Source: an uncultured Bacteroidota bacterium (GTDB lineage Bacteria; Bacteroidota; Bacteroidia; Chitinophagales; Chitinophagaceae). Taken from it: 43,316 bases of DNA. The DNA lies in contig CAJADG010000015.1 of the NCBI GenBank assembly GCA_903938445.1, positions 1 through 43,316 on the forward strand, read 5' to 3'. The notes beneath the pieces were generated by a model, which was given only the letters and a program-made list of their open reading frames with translations, was not told the DNA's origin and made no database searches. The translations under genes were made by a program, and so were the position numbers. Below are positions 8,534-17,269 of the stretch, in pieces (the first letter of the stretch is position 1; each line of letters begins with the position of its first letter).

Positions 8534-10054
8534 TTAGCGCTTAATTAAAACGCCTGGTTTTTTACCGGTTGCTTTTTGTTGTGCATATACTAATTGTCCA
8601 TTTACCCAAAGCATTTCAATACCTGTTGACAATGCATGGCTATTTAAAATAGCTGCATGGTCTATTACAGTTTCGGGATTCAATAAAACAAGGTCTGCTT
8701 TTTTACCTACCGCAATAATACCTCGGTCTTTGATGCCTAAATATTCGGCGGTTTGTGCGGTCATTTTGTGTACTGCGTTTTCTAAACTTATAACTTTATC
8801 CTCTCTCACATATTTTCCTAATACGCGTGTAAATGAACCATAGCCTCTAGGATGTCCGCCACCATTGCCGTCCGAGCATATTACTGAATAAGGCCATGCA
8901 ATAAATTTTGCTACATCTGACTCATTCATTGACTTTGCTGCAATAGCTTCAATACTGCCTTTATAGCCAGGATGCTTTTCTTTAAAGTCTGCTGCAATGG
9001 CTACTAAACTCATCAAAGCCTGTGCATCTGATTCTTTTCTTTCCACTGCAATTGCAGATAATGTTTTGCCTACATAAGTTGGATTAGGTGCGTATTGAAC
9101 AATATAAGATTGTGAAGGATCAAATAATTGAGTCACTGCTAATTGAGCACTTGCCATATTGGTATAATCTCTTGCAGGAAACAATACCCTTAAAGTGGAG
9201 TTCCAGAAAGTATAAGGATACACGTCGGCAGTAATTTGTACTCCCTCTGCTCTCGCTTTTTCTAATTGTGTTAATATGCTTGATGCAGTATTCCAATCCG
9301 ATTGCTTTGCTAATTTAATATGTGAAATTTGAACCGGCATTTTTGTAATCTTACCTATTTGGATAATTTCATCTAATGCATCTGCCATGGTAATATCCTC
9401 ACTACGAATATGACTTATATATCTTGTATTGGCTGCTGCTGCTACTTTAGCTAATTGTAATACTTCATCTCTATTAGAATAAAAAGCTTGCTCATATTCA
9501 AGTCCTGTAGATAAACCCAAAGATCCTTTGGCTAACTCCTTAGATAAAATATTTTTCATTTTATTTATTTCGGCCTGTGTAGCATTTCTAAATAAATTCT
9601 TCTCGCCCATAATCTCCTCTCTTAAACTAGAATGACCTGTATAGGTAGCTACATTGGCTACTATACGTTTTTCTTTCATGTCTTTTTCCAAAGAATCCAT
9701 TGGATAACTTTCGCCATCTTGACCAATAACAACCGTTGTAATTCCTTGATTAGAAGTGGACAATCCACTTGAATTTTTTTGCAAATCACCTAAATGATGA
9801 CTATGTGCATCAATAAAACCTGGGGCTAACACTAGACCTTTTCCATCGATTAGTTTTTCATTTGGCTTTGCTTTTAAATATCCTACTTCAACAATAATAT
9901 CGCCCTTAATTCTTACAGAACCCCTTACTGCAGGGCTTCCCGTGCCATCCATTACGCGAACATTGGTAATAAGGGTACTGCAATTTTGAGCAATAACAGT
10001 GCGATGCAAACACAAGCTTGCGATAACAATTAAAAGCGCCGATTTTAAATTCAT
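8534..10054 (-). CDS. Exported N-acyl-D-amino-acid deacylase (D-aminoacylase)
   Basis: I start at the ATG at 10054 (506 residues) rather than an in-frame TTG at 10069, because the ATG leads directly into a Sec signal peptide ending IAQ. It is an amidohydrolase: GFIDAHSHH (residues 80-87) gives the metal HxH, later ISHIRSE and ISHIKLA supply His ligands, ICSDGNGGGHPRGYGSF supplies the catalytic Asp, and the end has GKKADLVLLNPE. It matches the D-aminoacylase group, which releases D-amino acids from N-acyl forms. The usual metal-ligand Cys in GNCG is replaced here by Asp in GQDG (111-114). Location is periplasmic, second gene of the operon. Confidence 0.83.
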   Translation of the reverse strand: MNLKSALLIVIASLCLHRTVIAQNCSTLITNVRVMDGTGSPAVRGSVRIKGDIIVEVGYLKAKPNEKLIDGKGLVLAPGFIDAHSHHLGDLQKNSSGLSTSNQGITTVVIGQDGESYPMDSLEKDMKEKRIVANVATYTGHSSLREEIMGEKNLFRNATQAEINKMKNILSKELAKGSLGLSTGLEYEQAFYSNRDEVLQLAKVAAAANTRYISHIRSEDITMADALDEIIQIGKITKMPVQISHIKLAKQSDWNTASSILTQLEKARAEGVQITADVYPYTFWNSTLRVLFPARDYTNMASAQLAVTQLFDPSQSYIVQYAPNPTYVGKTLSAIAVERKESDAQALMSLVAIAADFKEKHPGYKGSIEAIAAKSMNESDVAKFIAWPYSVICSDGNGGGHPRGYGSFTRVLGKYVREDKVISLENAVHKMTAQTAEYLGIKDRGIIAVGKKADLVLLNPETVIDHAAILNSHALSTGIEMLWVNGQLVYAQQKATGKKPGVLIKR

Positions 10055-10072
10055 ATTATATTTTTTCAATCA

Positions 10073-11779
10073 TTACCAGAAACGAATATATAAACCAGCT
10101 ACCACCACAAGAATGGTAATGATCATGGCAATATGCGTATTTGTTAAGGTATACTTAGTGGTATCTTCTTGTAAAGAGTTAGCGTGTGTTTGTCCTTTTA
10201 CATCTATCAAACTAATGGTAATAATAATGATCGTTGTAAATAAAAACACCCAACCCATTTGTATTAAATAAGGAATTTCAAAACCACCATGACCATTTGG
10301 TAATGCAGTATATAAAATAGTTTCATTGCCAAACATGCCTGGTAAAAATTTATCAAACAGTATTGCCAATATTAATCCTAAAATAATTCCAGAGATCGCT
10401 GCTTTTGATGTTGCTTTTTTCCAAAAGAATCCTAATAAGAAAACTGGGAAAATGGCAGGCGAAATATAACCCGTATATTTTTGAATAAACTCAAATCCAC
10501 CTTTACCTCCAATACCCAATGTGTCATTCCAGTTGATAATGATGGCAATGATTAATGAAATAATAATCATGATTCTTCCCGTGCTAACTGTCTTGCTATC
10601 TGCAGCAGTTTTGTTGATATACTTTTTATAAATATCTAAAGAATAAATAGTTGAAATGCTATTTGCTTTACCTGCTAAGGATGCTACAATTGCTGCCGTT
10701 AAAGCAGCCATGGATAAGCCTTTCAAGCCGATTGGTAAAAATCCAATTACAGAAGAATAGGCATTGTCCTGATTCAAAGTACCATTGGTTAACATTTCTT
10801 GTTGCAACGCACCATTATGATATAATACATAAGCTGCAATACCTGGTATTACCACTAATAATGGCATAAATAATTTCAACATCGCTGCAAAAAAGATACC
10901 TGATCTAGCAGTTTTTAAATCAGCACCTAAAGCTCTTTGTGTTATGTACTGATTACATCCCCAGTAGTTTAAATTGGCTACCCACATACCAGCGGCCATC
11001 ATAGCAAGGCCTGGCAAAGATGAATAGTCATCAATTTGCTTTTGAGTAGCGCCAGCACCTGGTTTATCAAAAATCATTTTAAAATGATCAGGTGCCACTT
11101 TTACTAAATGTTGTAATCCTGCAATTGCATTTTTTCCAAAACCAAATTTTTCTCCTACCACAGTTAATGCAATATAGGAAGTGATTAGTCCTCCAATGGT
11201 TAGTACCAATACTTGAATTACATCGGTGTATCCAATTACTTTCATCCCTCCAAGTGTAATAAATAAAGCAAACACAGCAAGTCCAATCATAATTAAATGA
11301 AAATGTGCACCTCCTGTTAAATTATTAATCGCAATAGATCCTAAATATAAAATCGAAGTCAAGTTCACAAATATGTATAGGAATAACCAAAAAATAGCCA
11401 TAATCATGGCTACTGTTTCATTATACCTCGTTTTTAAAAACTGTGGCATCGTGTAAATTTTGTTCTTTAAATACACCGGCATAAAAAATACACCTACCAC
11501 TACCAAGGAAATAGCAGCCAACCATTCATAGGCCGAAATAGCAAGACCTAATCTAAATCCGTTTCCACTCATGCCAATAAATTGCTCTGCCGAAATGTTA
11601 GATGCAATTAAAGATGCGCCAATTGCCCACCATGTTAATTGACCTTCTGCTAAAAAAAAGTCAGTGGTATTAACAGTTGTTGTTTTTTTACGGTTATAGA
11701 TCCATAATCCATAACTAGCAATCAAAATAAAATACAATACAAAAACCAGGTAGTCATAATTTTGCAATCCTTGTGGCAT
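10073..11779 (-). CDS. Sodium:solute symporter (SSS family, vSGLT-like)
   Basis: This 568-residue protein has about 14 membrane segments. The N-terminal part carries SSS hallmarks: WWAIGASLIASNISAEQFIG (residues about 50-69), then IYTMPQFLKTRYN, and ITLGGMKVIGYTDVIQVLVL. These closely resemble the vSGLT sodium/sugar branch. It is the first gene of the minus-strand operon, 18 bp before the D-aminoacylase gene, so in this context it may bring in an N-acyl-amino acid, a peptide or an amino sugar derivative rather than a simple sugar. Specificity within SSS cannot be assigned from sequence alone. Confidence 0.88.
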   Translation of the reverse strand: MPQGLQNYDYLVFVLYFILIASYGLWIYNRKKTTTVNTTDFFLAEGQLTWWAIGASLIASNISAEQFIGMSGNGFRLGLAISAYEWLAAISLVVVGVFFMPVYLKNKIYTMPQFLKTRYNETVAMIMAIFWLFLYIFVNLTSILYLGSIAINNLTGGAHFHLIMIGLAVFALFITLGGMKVIGYTDVIQVLVLTIGGLITSYIALTVVGEKFGFGKNAIAGLQHLVKVAPDHFKMIFDKPGAGATQKQIDDYSSLPGLAMMAAGMWVANLNYWGCNQYITQRALGADLKTARSGIFFAAMLKLFMPLLVVIPGIAAYVLYHNGALQQEMLTNGTLNQDNAYSSVIGFLPIGLKGLSMAALTAAIVASLAGKANSISTIYSLDIYKKYINKTAADSKTVSTGRIMIIISLIIAIIINWNDTLGIGGKGGFEFIQKYTGYISPAIFPVFLLGFFWKKATSKAAISGIILGLILAILFDKFLPGMFGNETILYTALPNGHGGFEIPYLIQMGWVFLFTTIIIITISLIDVKGQTHANSLQEDTTKYTLTNTHIAMIITILVVVAGLYIRFW

Positions 11780-11840
11780 AATCGTTGAGTTTGATACCTA
11801 AATTTAAGGTTTAATCTATAAATAAATATCAGCAAAAGCA

Positions 11841-11865
11841 AAAAGGCGCTCAATGAGCGCCTTTT
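11841..11865 (-). terminator. Strong hairpin terminator after the Fe-S/NrfD gene group
   Basis: AAAAGGCGCTCA and TGAGCGCCTTTT form a 12-bp near-perfect stem with a tiny loop and T-runs on both strands. It lies just downstream of the beta-sandwich membrane protein gene and upstream of the symporter operon, separating the two minus-strand transcription units. Confidence 0.8.
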
Positions 11866-11891
11866 CTTCATCAAAACATCAAACATCTGTT

Positions 11892-12770
11892 CTACTCAAA
11901 ACCCAACTTTTTTATCTTTTTAATTTGAAATAATAAGAAAATAATAATAGACCAAACTGCAGCTACAATTGTATAGGCCAATAGTTCGAGCCAAATAGGA
12001 GAATGTCCTCTTCTTGCAAATAATGTTCTATGATCAAAGTTGGTCATATACACCGATTTTTTACCCCAAGGCACGACCATCTCTGAACTTAAATTTCCAT
12101 ACTTTTCATTATCCACAACAGTTGCAATAATGGTAATGTTGCCCTTTTGATCTCCTGGTATACTATCTCTTTTAAATTCTGCAATTACGCCACCTGTAGC
12201 CGAATCAGTTGGGTATGTCTGCGTTTCATTTGCATTTAAAATGCCCCCTAAACGCTTTACGCCAACAATTACATCCACTGCCGCAATTGGCTTCCAAGTA
12301 GTATCAACTAATGCTACAATTTTTGCAGTGATCATTTTTCCCTCTGTAGTATCAATTTTTAATTTCGCCTTCGTAATTGCTAAGTCTCCTTGGCCAGCAT
12401 CAAATTGCTTTGTTGCAGTTGACACGACTAGAAAATTTTGATTAGGAGATTTTAACCAAGCAGATTTTGCTGTAGGTGGTATTTCAATAATAGCTTCACC
12501 TCGATCATTAGTAACACTCTTTCCTAATAAATTTCCTTTATCGGCTTCAGTACCTATATAAAATTGAACAGGTATGTTTGGAATTGTTTGAAATTTACCA
12601 TCAATTTTAGATTTTGCTTGTACTAATAAATGATGTGTAATATTATTATCATTAAAATATTTTAAGTTCAAGGATATACTATTTTTTTCAACGGCTTGAG
12701 CCATTAATAGATTGGGTACTAACGCAATCATTAGTACAACAAGTAATTGTATTATTTTATGCTTTCTCAT
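11892..12770 (-). CDS. Exported beta-sandwich protein with C-terminal membrane anchor
   Basis: I choose the ATG at 12770 (292 residues) because it leads into a clear signal peptide (MRKHKIIQLLVVL to LLMAQA). The longer frame would only add an unlikely N-terminus overlapping the upstream gene. The mature part looks like two Ig/carboxypeptidase-regulatory-like beta-sandwich repeats (about residues 25-120 and 125-235). A single transmembrane helix follows (AYTIVAAVWSIIIFLLF) with a basic tail, so most of the protein faces the periplasm. I do not recognise a named family. It overlaps the NrfD gene by 14 bp, so it is probably a subunit or assembly partner of that membrane complex. Confidence 0.75.
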   Translation of the reverse strand: MRKHKIIQLLVVLMIALVPNLLMAQAVEKNSISLNLKYFNDNNITHHLLVQAKSKIDGKFQTIPNIPVQFYIGTEADKGNLLGKSVTNDRGEAIIEIPPTAKSAWLKSPNQNFLVVSTATKQFDAGQGDLAITKAKLKIDTTEGKMITAKIVALVDTTWKPIAAVDVIVGVKRLGGILNANETQTYPTDSATGGVIAEFKRDSIPGDQKGNITIIATVVDNEKYGNLSSEMVVPWGKKSVYMTNFDHRTLFARRGHSPIWLELLAYTIVAAVWSIIIFLLFQIKKIKKLGFE

Positions 12771-14064
12771 GACTGTCGGTTTCAATGATGGTTTCATGTA
12801 TTGGAATGATGGGGAAGATTCTTGCAAAAAATGTAATTACCAATAAGGCCCCGGCTAAAGAGCCGCCTGCGATTGCCCACTCCTCCCATGTTGGTATATA
12901 GGTGGTATAGTTTTTAGGAACATCATGCATTGGTAAAAATGGATGAAGCAAGGTTGGCGTAACAATTAAGAAACGTTTGAACCATGAACCAACTACTACT
13001 AAAATGCCTGCAAAGAATGCCCACTTTGGCTTTCGGCCTTTTTTGAAAACTAAGATTAATATTGGAATTAACATTGAGGCTGATATAGCAAACCAGAAAA
13101 TAGGAGAGAACTCACCTGTGAATAAACCCATCAAATGCTCCTCCTCGGATTTTTTCATTTTAAAAGCAGGCACTAAAAATTCGTTGATATTAAAGTATAA
13201 ATAAACCAATGCTAGCAATACAACTACCTTACCCATTTTATCAAAATGATCATCGGTAATATATTTTTCTAATTTATAGTGTGTTCTAAAAACATACATG
13301 GCAATCAATACTCCACCCGCTCCTACCAAGAATGCACCAGAAATAAAATACGCGCCAAAATTGGTACTATCCCATCCTGGTCGATACGTAGTTGCAAACA
13401 ACCATGAGGTTACTGTGTGAATCGCAAATGCTACCGGAATAATTGTGATAGATAAAATATTAATAGCCTTATCTGTAATTTTAAATTGCTCAGGTTTATT
13501 TTTCCAAAATGATCCTAAAAACTCATACAATTTTTGCAGCGATTTACCATTTTTCTCTTTAAAGGCAATCATAATTTTTAAATCTGGCAACAATGGGAAA
13601 TACAATAACAATAAACTAATGAACAAATAAGTAGTAATGACTATAACATCCCAAATAATAGGAGATTGTAAACGTCCATGCGTAAATAAATTGTAAAAGC
13701 GATCTGGACGACCCATGTCTACAATTATGATTAGCCCAGCAAATGATATTGCCGATACCGCGATAATTTCGGCAATTCTTGTTAATGGTGTGCTCCAATG
13801 TACATCCGTTAGACGTAGTACTGCTGTAATTAAAGACCCCACTAAACTTATTGCAACAAAAAATACAAAATTAGAAATATAAATTCCCCAGGATGCATAA
13901 TCTCTTAATGCGGTTACTTCTAATCCATAATATAATTGTCTACAATATGCATAAAAACCTACGGCACAAATAGCTAATAAACAAACTACCCAAATTTGTC
14001 CTTGCTTACCAAATTTTTGTGGCAGTAAGTCTTGTACAATTTTATTTTCTGCTAACTTTTCCAC
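12757..14064 (-). CDS. NrfD/PsrC/DsrP-type quinone-interacting membrane subunit
   Basis: The 435-residue product starts at a GTG and has about 9-10 transmembrane helices of the NrfD (polysulfide reductase membrane subunit) family, close to the DsrP/HmcC group. Typical segments are YASWGIYISNFVFFVAISLVG, VDMGRPDRFYNLF and SWLFATTYRPGWDSTNFG. NrfD proteins exchange electrons between menaquinone and a periplasmic Fe-S subunit. That subunit is encoded 26 bp upstream (14091-15002). The genes form a membrane redox module, but no molybdopterin or other catalytic subunit is encoded nearby. The 3' end overlaps the next gene by 14 bp. Confidence 0.85.
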   Translation of the reverse strand: MEKLAENKIVQDLLPQKFGKQGQIWVVCLLAICAVGFYAYCRQLYYGLEVTALRDYASWGIYISNFVFFVAISLVGSLITAVLRLTDVHWSTPLTRIAEIIAVSAISFAGLIIIVDMGRPDRFYNLFTHGRLQSPIIWDVIVITTYLFISLLLLYFPLLPDLKIMIAFKEKNGKSLQKLYEFLGSFWKNKPEQFKITDKAINILSITIIPVAFAIHTVTSWLFATTYRPGWDSTNFGAYFISGAFLVGAGGVLIAMYVFRTHYKLEKYITDDHFDKMGKVVVLLALVYLYFNINEFLVPAFKMKKSEEEHLMGLFTGEFSPIFWFAISASMLIPILILVFKKGRKPKWAFFAGILVVVGSWFKRFLIVTPTLLHPFLPMHDVPKNYTTYIPTWEEWAIAGGSLAGALLVITFFARIFPIIPIHETIIETDSHEKA

Positions 14065-14090
14065 GTTGTTAATTTTTAATTAAGGATATT

Positions 14091-15002
14091 TTATTTTTTT
14101 TCACTCTCCGTATTTTCAAATGGGAAATTTCGATTCACTGGAGGCAAGTAATATACACTTGGCTTAGTGCCTAAATCTTCCATTAACCTATATCCTGATT
14201 TGTCTTTTATCAAATCACTAAAGCGAAATGTTTCAGCACCATTTGTTACAGAATCTTCTAATATATCTCCAAAGAAAAATACACCATTAGGACAAGCTGA
14301 AACGCAGTGTGGCAAACTTCCTTGGCGAACCATATCTGGACAAAAATCACATTTACCAACTGTTCCTTTTTTTTGAGGAACACTTGTTTCACATGAATAA
14401 GGTTTATCCGCAATTTCTTTTTCTATTTGTGGTTCCTCCCAATTAAATACCCTTGATGAATAGGGACAAGCTGCCATGCAAAAACGACATCCAACACAAC
14501 GATCGCTATCAATTAAAACAATGCCGTCTTTTCTTTTAAATGTTGCATCCACTGGACATACCTTAACACAAGGCGGTTCATCACAATGCATACAGGTGGT
14601 GGGTTGCCAATAAGGAGCAGTTTTTTCAGACTCCTGCATTGGATACACTTTAATCCAATTTTGACCTGGATGGATATGGTGCATGTGATTACATGCCGAT
14701 TGACATTTTTTTACACTTTTACATCTTGATAAATCAATAACCATTGCAAATTTCTTCCCTGGAATACCTACTCTTGCTTCCGAATTGGGAACAGAAGGCA
14801 TTTCAGGAACTGGCTTTAAAAAGGCTTTATCTACTTCGATGATTTCACCATCCACTGACAACAATTTGACCATCTCTCCTGATGGCTTAACATCAGTAAC
14901 CTCGTCTGGTGTAAATGGATTCCCTCCACATCCTGCTAATGCTGCTCCAGCAAGTAATGTTGTGGCTAAGAACTCCCTTCTTGAATTTTCGTTGGTTTTC
15001 AT
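14091..15002 (-). CDS. Tat-exported 4Fe-4S ferredoxin-type lipoprotein (DsrO/HmcB/NrfC-like)
   Basis: This 303-residue protein begins with a twin-arginine signal (SRREFLATTLLAGAALAGC) that ends in a lipobox with C25, so it is probably a Tat-exported lipoprotein. Four cysteine groups follow, as in NrfC/DsrO proteins: CKSVKKCQSAC at 94-104, CMHCDEPPCVKVCP at 137-150, CVGCRFCMAACP at 169-180, and CDFC with CVSACP at 218-238. This should hold four [4Fe-4S] clusters that pass electrons between the NrfD quinone subunit and periplasmic cytochromes. Residues 44-58 (K-L-L-S-V-D-G then E-V-D) are closely matched in the adjacent 90-residue protein. Confidence 0.88.
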   Translation of the reverse strand: MKTNENSRREFLATTLLAGAALAGCGGNPFTPDEVTDVKPSGEMVKLLSVDGEIIEVDKAFLKPVPEMPSVPNSEARVGIPGKKFAMVIDLSRCKSVKKCQSACNHMHHIHPGQNWIKVYPMQESEKTAPYWQPTTCMHCDEPPCVKVCPVDATFKRKDGIVLIDSDRCVGCRFCMAACPYSSRVFNWEEPQIEKEIADKPYSCETSVPQKKGTVGKCDFCPDMVRQGSLPHCVSACPNGVFFFGDILEDSVTNGAETFRFSDLIKDKSGYRLMEDLGTKPSVYYLPPVNRNFPFENTESEKK

Positions 15003-15018
15003 TAAAATACTATTTTAA

Positions 15019-15291
15019 TTACAATTCTTTTTTTACCCAATCTTGTAATTGTTTATTTGATATTTTTTCTTTTGTGCCATTGATTCTAGAAATGTCAACT
15101 TCTACAAGACGTCCATCTTGAGTTAACATTTTCATAGTTTGATTTTTAGTATCTGGGGCACAGCTAATTACTTCTTTCTTTTTTGCTAAAAACCCAAATT
15201 TTAAAATCGGAAACAAACTAAGCGCACCTAATCCAGCCAATAGTTTGCGGCGATAACTCGCTTGATTTGGGATTTGATTTTCAGTATTCAT
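15019..15291 (-). CDS. Small Tat-like exported protein in the Fe-S/NrfD operon
   Basis: This 90-residue protein has an N-terminal YRRKLLAGLGALSLFPIL stretch that looks like a twin-arginine-type signal or anchor. A short soluble part follows with a single Cys (C44) and the segment KMLTQDGRLVEVD at 54-66. That segment aligns position by position with KLLSVDGEIIEVD at 46-58 of the downstream Fe-S lipoprotein: seven identities in 13 plus several conservative changes. I do not know a named family. The gene is 16 bp from the Fe-S gene. It may be a small subunit or maturation factor of the same complex; that is inference. Confidence 0.7.
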   Translation of the reverse strand: MNTENQIPNQASYRRKLLAGLGALSLFPILKFGFLAKKKEVISCAPDTKNQTMKMLTQDGRLVEVDISRINGTKEKISNKQLQDWVKKEL

Positions 15292-15312
15292 ATAACAGGT
15301 TAAATAAGCATT

Positions 15313-15346
15313 AAAAAATAATAAGCCTCACGGGGAGGCTTATTAT
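15313..15346 (-). terminator. Hairpin terminator after the cytochrome c gene
   Basis: TAATAAGCCTC and its complement GAGGCTTATTA (within 15318-15346) form a 12-bp stem with a 5-base loop. On the minus strand a run of six T (15313-15318) follows. It lies between the cytochrome c gene and the 90-residue gene, so it could attenuate transcription and leave cytochrome c more abundant than the membrane module. Confidence 0.7.
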
Positions 15347-15357
15347 ATAGATGGTTA

Positions 15358-15756
15358 CTATTTTTTTAAACTACGCATATAGTTTACCAAATTCCAGATA
15401 TCATCTGCATCTGTAATTTTCTTTTTAAAACTTGGCATATCCCCTCGTCCTTCTGAAGTTTTATAAAAAATAGAACCATCAGTTTGACCTTGAAAAGCAG
15501 CTTTACTAAAATCAGGTGGTGCAGTATTTAATGTTGTTGCTTTGGCGCCATCACCTAATCCAGTTTTACCATGACATGAAGCACAATGTGTACTCCATAG
15601 TGCTTTCCCATCTGCAATGGATGCAGCACTTGTTTTAACAGTATTAACTGCCTTGGCCTTATCTGCTGGAACAGCCCAAGGTTTATTTTGAATAAAAGTA
15701 AAGCTAGCGGTAATTATAAAAATTACGATAAGTGATAAAACAGATAATTTTTTCAT
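15358..15756 (-). CDS. Mono-haem cytochrome c
   Basis: The ATG at 15756 gives 132 residues with a signal or anchor segment at 1-22; an in-frame TTG further upstream is less likely. The class I cytochrome c fold is clear: haem motif CASCH at 58-62, followed by GKTGLGDG, and the distal Met ligand in GDMPSF (M107), ending with IWNLVNYMRSL. It would be a periplasmic electron carrier. It is the first gene of the minus-strand respiratory group and would pass electrons between the Fe-S/NrfD module and other cytochromes. A strong hairpin follows the gene. Confidence 0.9.
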   Translation of the reverse strand: MKKLSVLSLIVIFIITASFTFIQNKPWAVPADKAKAVNTVKTSAASIADGKALWSTHCASCHGKTGLGDGAKATTLNTAPPDFSKAAFQGQTDGSIFYKTSEGRGDMPSFKKKITDADDIWNLVNYMRSLKK

Positions 15757-15856
15757 TGTATTAAATATTTTGATGCACAAAGGTTATCCATTCGCATTTT
15801 TTAAAATACTGACCCGGATCATTAAAAAAGATGAGTTTCATCAGTCTCATAATTTC

Positions 15857-15875
15857 ATGACAATTCAATGACAAT
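15857..15875. promoter_or_regulatory. Two ATGACAAT direct repeats one helical turn apart
   Basis: ATGACAAT occurs at 15857-15864 and again at 15868-15875, an 11-bp spacing that puts both on the same face of the helix. They lie in the intergenic region between the divergent cytochrome gene groups. The same octamer is found at 23867-23874 near the haem-receptor start, with an inverted partner there, suggesting a common regulator. A small perfect dyad, GATGA-GTT-TCATC, lies at 15830-15842. Confidence 0.4.
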
Positions 15876-15925
15876 ACTCATATGTTTTTCTGACTAACAT
15901 CATAATCAGCGTATTTAGCCCATAA

Positions 15926-15933
15926 TACATTTG
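15926..15933 (+). promoter_or_regulatory. Bacteroidota-type -7 box (TACATTTG) for the CX4CH lipoprotein genes
   Basis: TACATTTG is an exact TAnnTTTG match on the plus strand, about 110 bp before the first plus-strand cytochrome gene, implying a leader of roughly 100 bases. The -33 TTG is not evident. The octamer repeats at 15857-15875 lie about 50 bp upstream, in a reasonable activator position. Confidence 0.45.
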
Positions 15934-16044
15934 CATATTGAAAAAAGGGATTCTTCCTTTTAATTCCGAGTAGCGTATAAGAAAATAAGAAGGGTTGAGT
16001 GATTTTCAGCTGCTCCATTTCATTAACAGCTAAATTATTTATTT

Positions 16045-17241
16045 ATGAGAAAAATTTCAATGGTCAAACTGATCACTCTCTTTTTAGTAGCGGCTACACT
16101 TACAATTTTCTCTGTTCAATGTAAGAAAGAGGACAGCAATGCTGTAATCACAGGTCTTAACAGATCCTTCAAAGGCAATGCAGACAGCACTGTGTATGCT
16201 TCATTTTATAGTACAAATATTTTTGCATTAGCAAGTGCGACACCTACTTTAAATGATAGCATTAATTATAGAGGTGTTCAGGCTATACTGACAGAAGATT
16301 GTGCTACTACAAATTGTCATGGTGGACCAATTAGTCCAAAATTCAATACTTATTCTGATGTAATGAAATATGTTACTGCAGGTAATCCAGGAGCTAGTAA
16401 ATTATGGACTTCTATTTCTACCAATGATTATAATAAAGCGATGCCTCCAATTACAACAGGTAATGAAGTTGCTGATGCCGACAAAGCCATCATTTATAAT
16501 TGGATATTAAATGGCGCTAAAGAAAAGCCAGATGCAAATGATTTTAGACCAGCAGCAATTGCAGTTATCAGTTCAGGCTGTACATCAGGTAACTGTCATA
16601 ATGAAGCGACTAGCACAGGTGTTTGGGCTAGAAAAGGTTTGATCCCTGGATTAACTGCTGCAGATACTGCAGTTTGGTCTACTACAAATTTAACTTCTGG
16701 TGCAGTGAGTACTTATCTTCAACTTAATAATACTTCACTTCGCAATACTATATTAGCTGCTTATAAAGATAGTGTTCGTAAATTTTATGCTGATACTTTA
16801 GCCAATGCAAGTTACAGACCTTACAAAACTTTTTCTACTCCTGTTGCAGCAGCAAGTGTTCGTGGACCATTTAATAATTATGATGATATCATTTTTGATA
16901 TTAGTTATCCAAAAGGAGTTAGAAGCAATACTGCAGTAGCATATACAGATACAACTACAAAAAAGGCTTACTATGTTAAAGGAGATTATTTAAATACAAC
17001 AAGCACTATCGTTTTAAGAGTAGACTCTACTATTTTAATGGCGAATCCTAGAACAGGTGTTTGGGGTACAACAAATACTGCAGGCATGGCGAATAGTGAC
17101 GGTGGATTAAAACCAAATGAAATCGCATTAATTAAAGCTTGGTATTTCTCTGATCCAAATATCCCTGATGTTTGGAAGTATGGAATTGGAAATGCTGGAA
17201 TTTTTAAATATAAGGTTTCAGGAAAAGTAATTACAAAGTAA
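16045..17241 (+). CDS. Lipoprotein with two CX4CH haem-type motifs
   Basis: The 398-residue product has a short signal with a probable lipid-attachment Cys at 26 (FSVQC). Two motifs have cytochrome shape but with four residues between the cysteines: C86-ATTN-C91-H92 and C179-TSGN-C184-H185. The first is followed by KAMPP (M133), the usual distal Met position of MPP-type cytochromes, and by IIYNWILNGAK, a typical closing helix. The C-terminal 200 residues have no recognised motif and may be a beta-rich domain. This is most likely an outer-membrane or periplasmic cytochrome-like electron carrier. Whether haem is really attached at CX4CH needs experiment. Confidence 0.75.
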   Translation: MRKISMVKLITLFLVAATLTIFSVQCKKEDSNAVITGLNRSFKGNADSTVYASFYSTNIFALASATPTLNDSINYRGVQAILTEDCATTNCHGGPISPKFNTYSDVMKYVTAGNPGASKLWTSISTNDYNKAMPPITTGNEVADADKAIIYNWILNGAKEKPDANDFRPAAIAVISSGCTSGNCHNEATSTGVWARKGLIPGLTAADTAVWSTTNLTSGAVSTYLQLNNTSLRNTILAAYKDSVRKFYADTLANASYRPYKTFSTPVAAASVRGPFNNYDDIIFDISYPKGVRSNTAVAYTDTTTKKAYYVKGDYLNTTSTIVLRVDSTILMANPRTGVWGTTNTAGMANSDGGLKPNEIALIKAWYFSDPNIPDVWKYGIGNAGIFKYKVSGKVITK

Positions 17242-17269
17242 CATTTACAAATAATTCAAAATAATCGAT

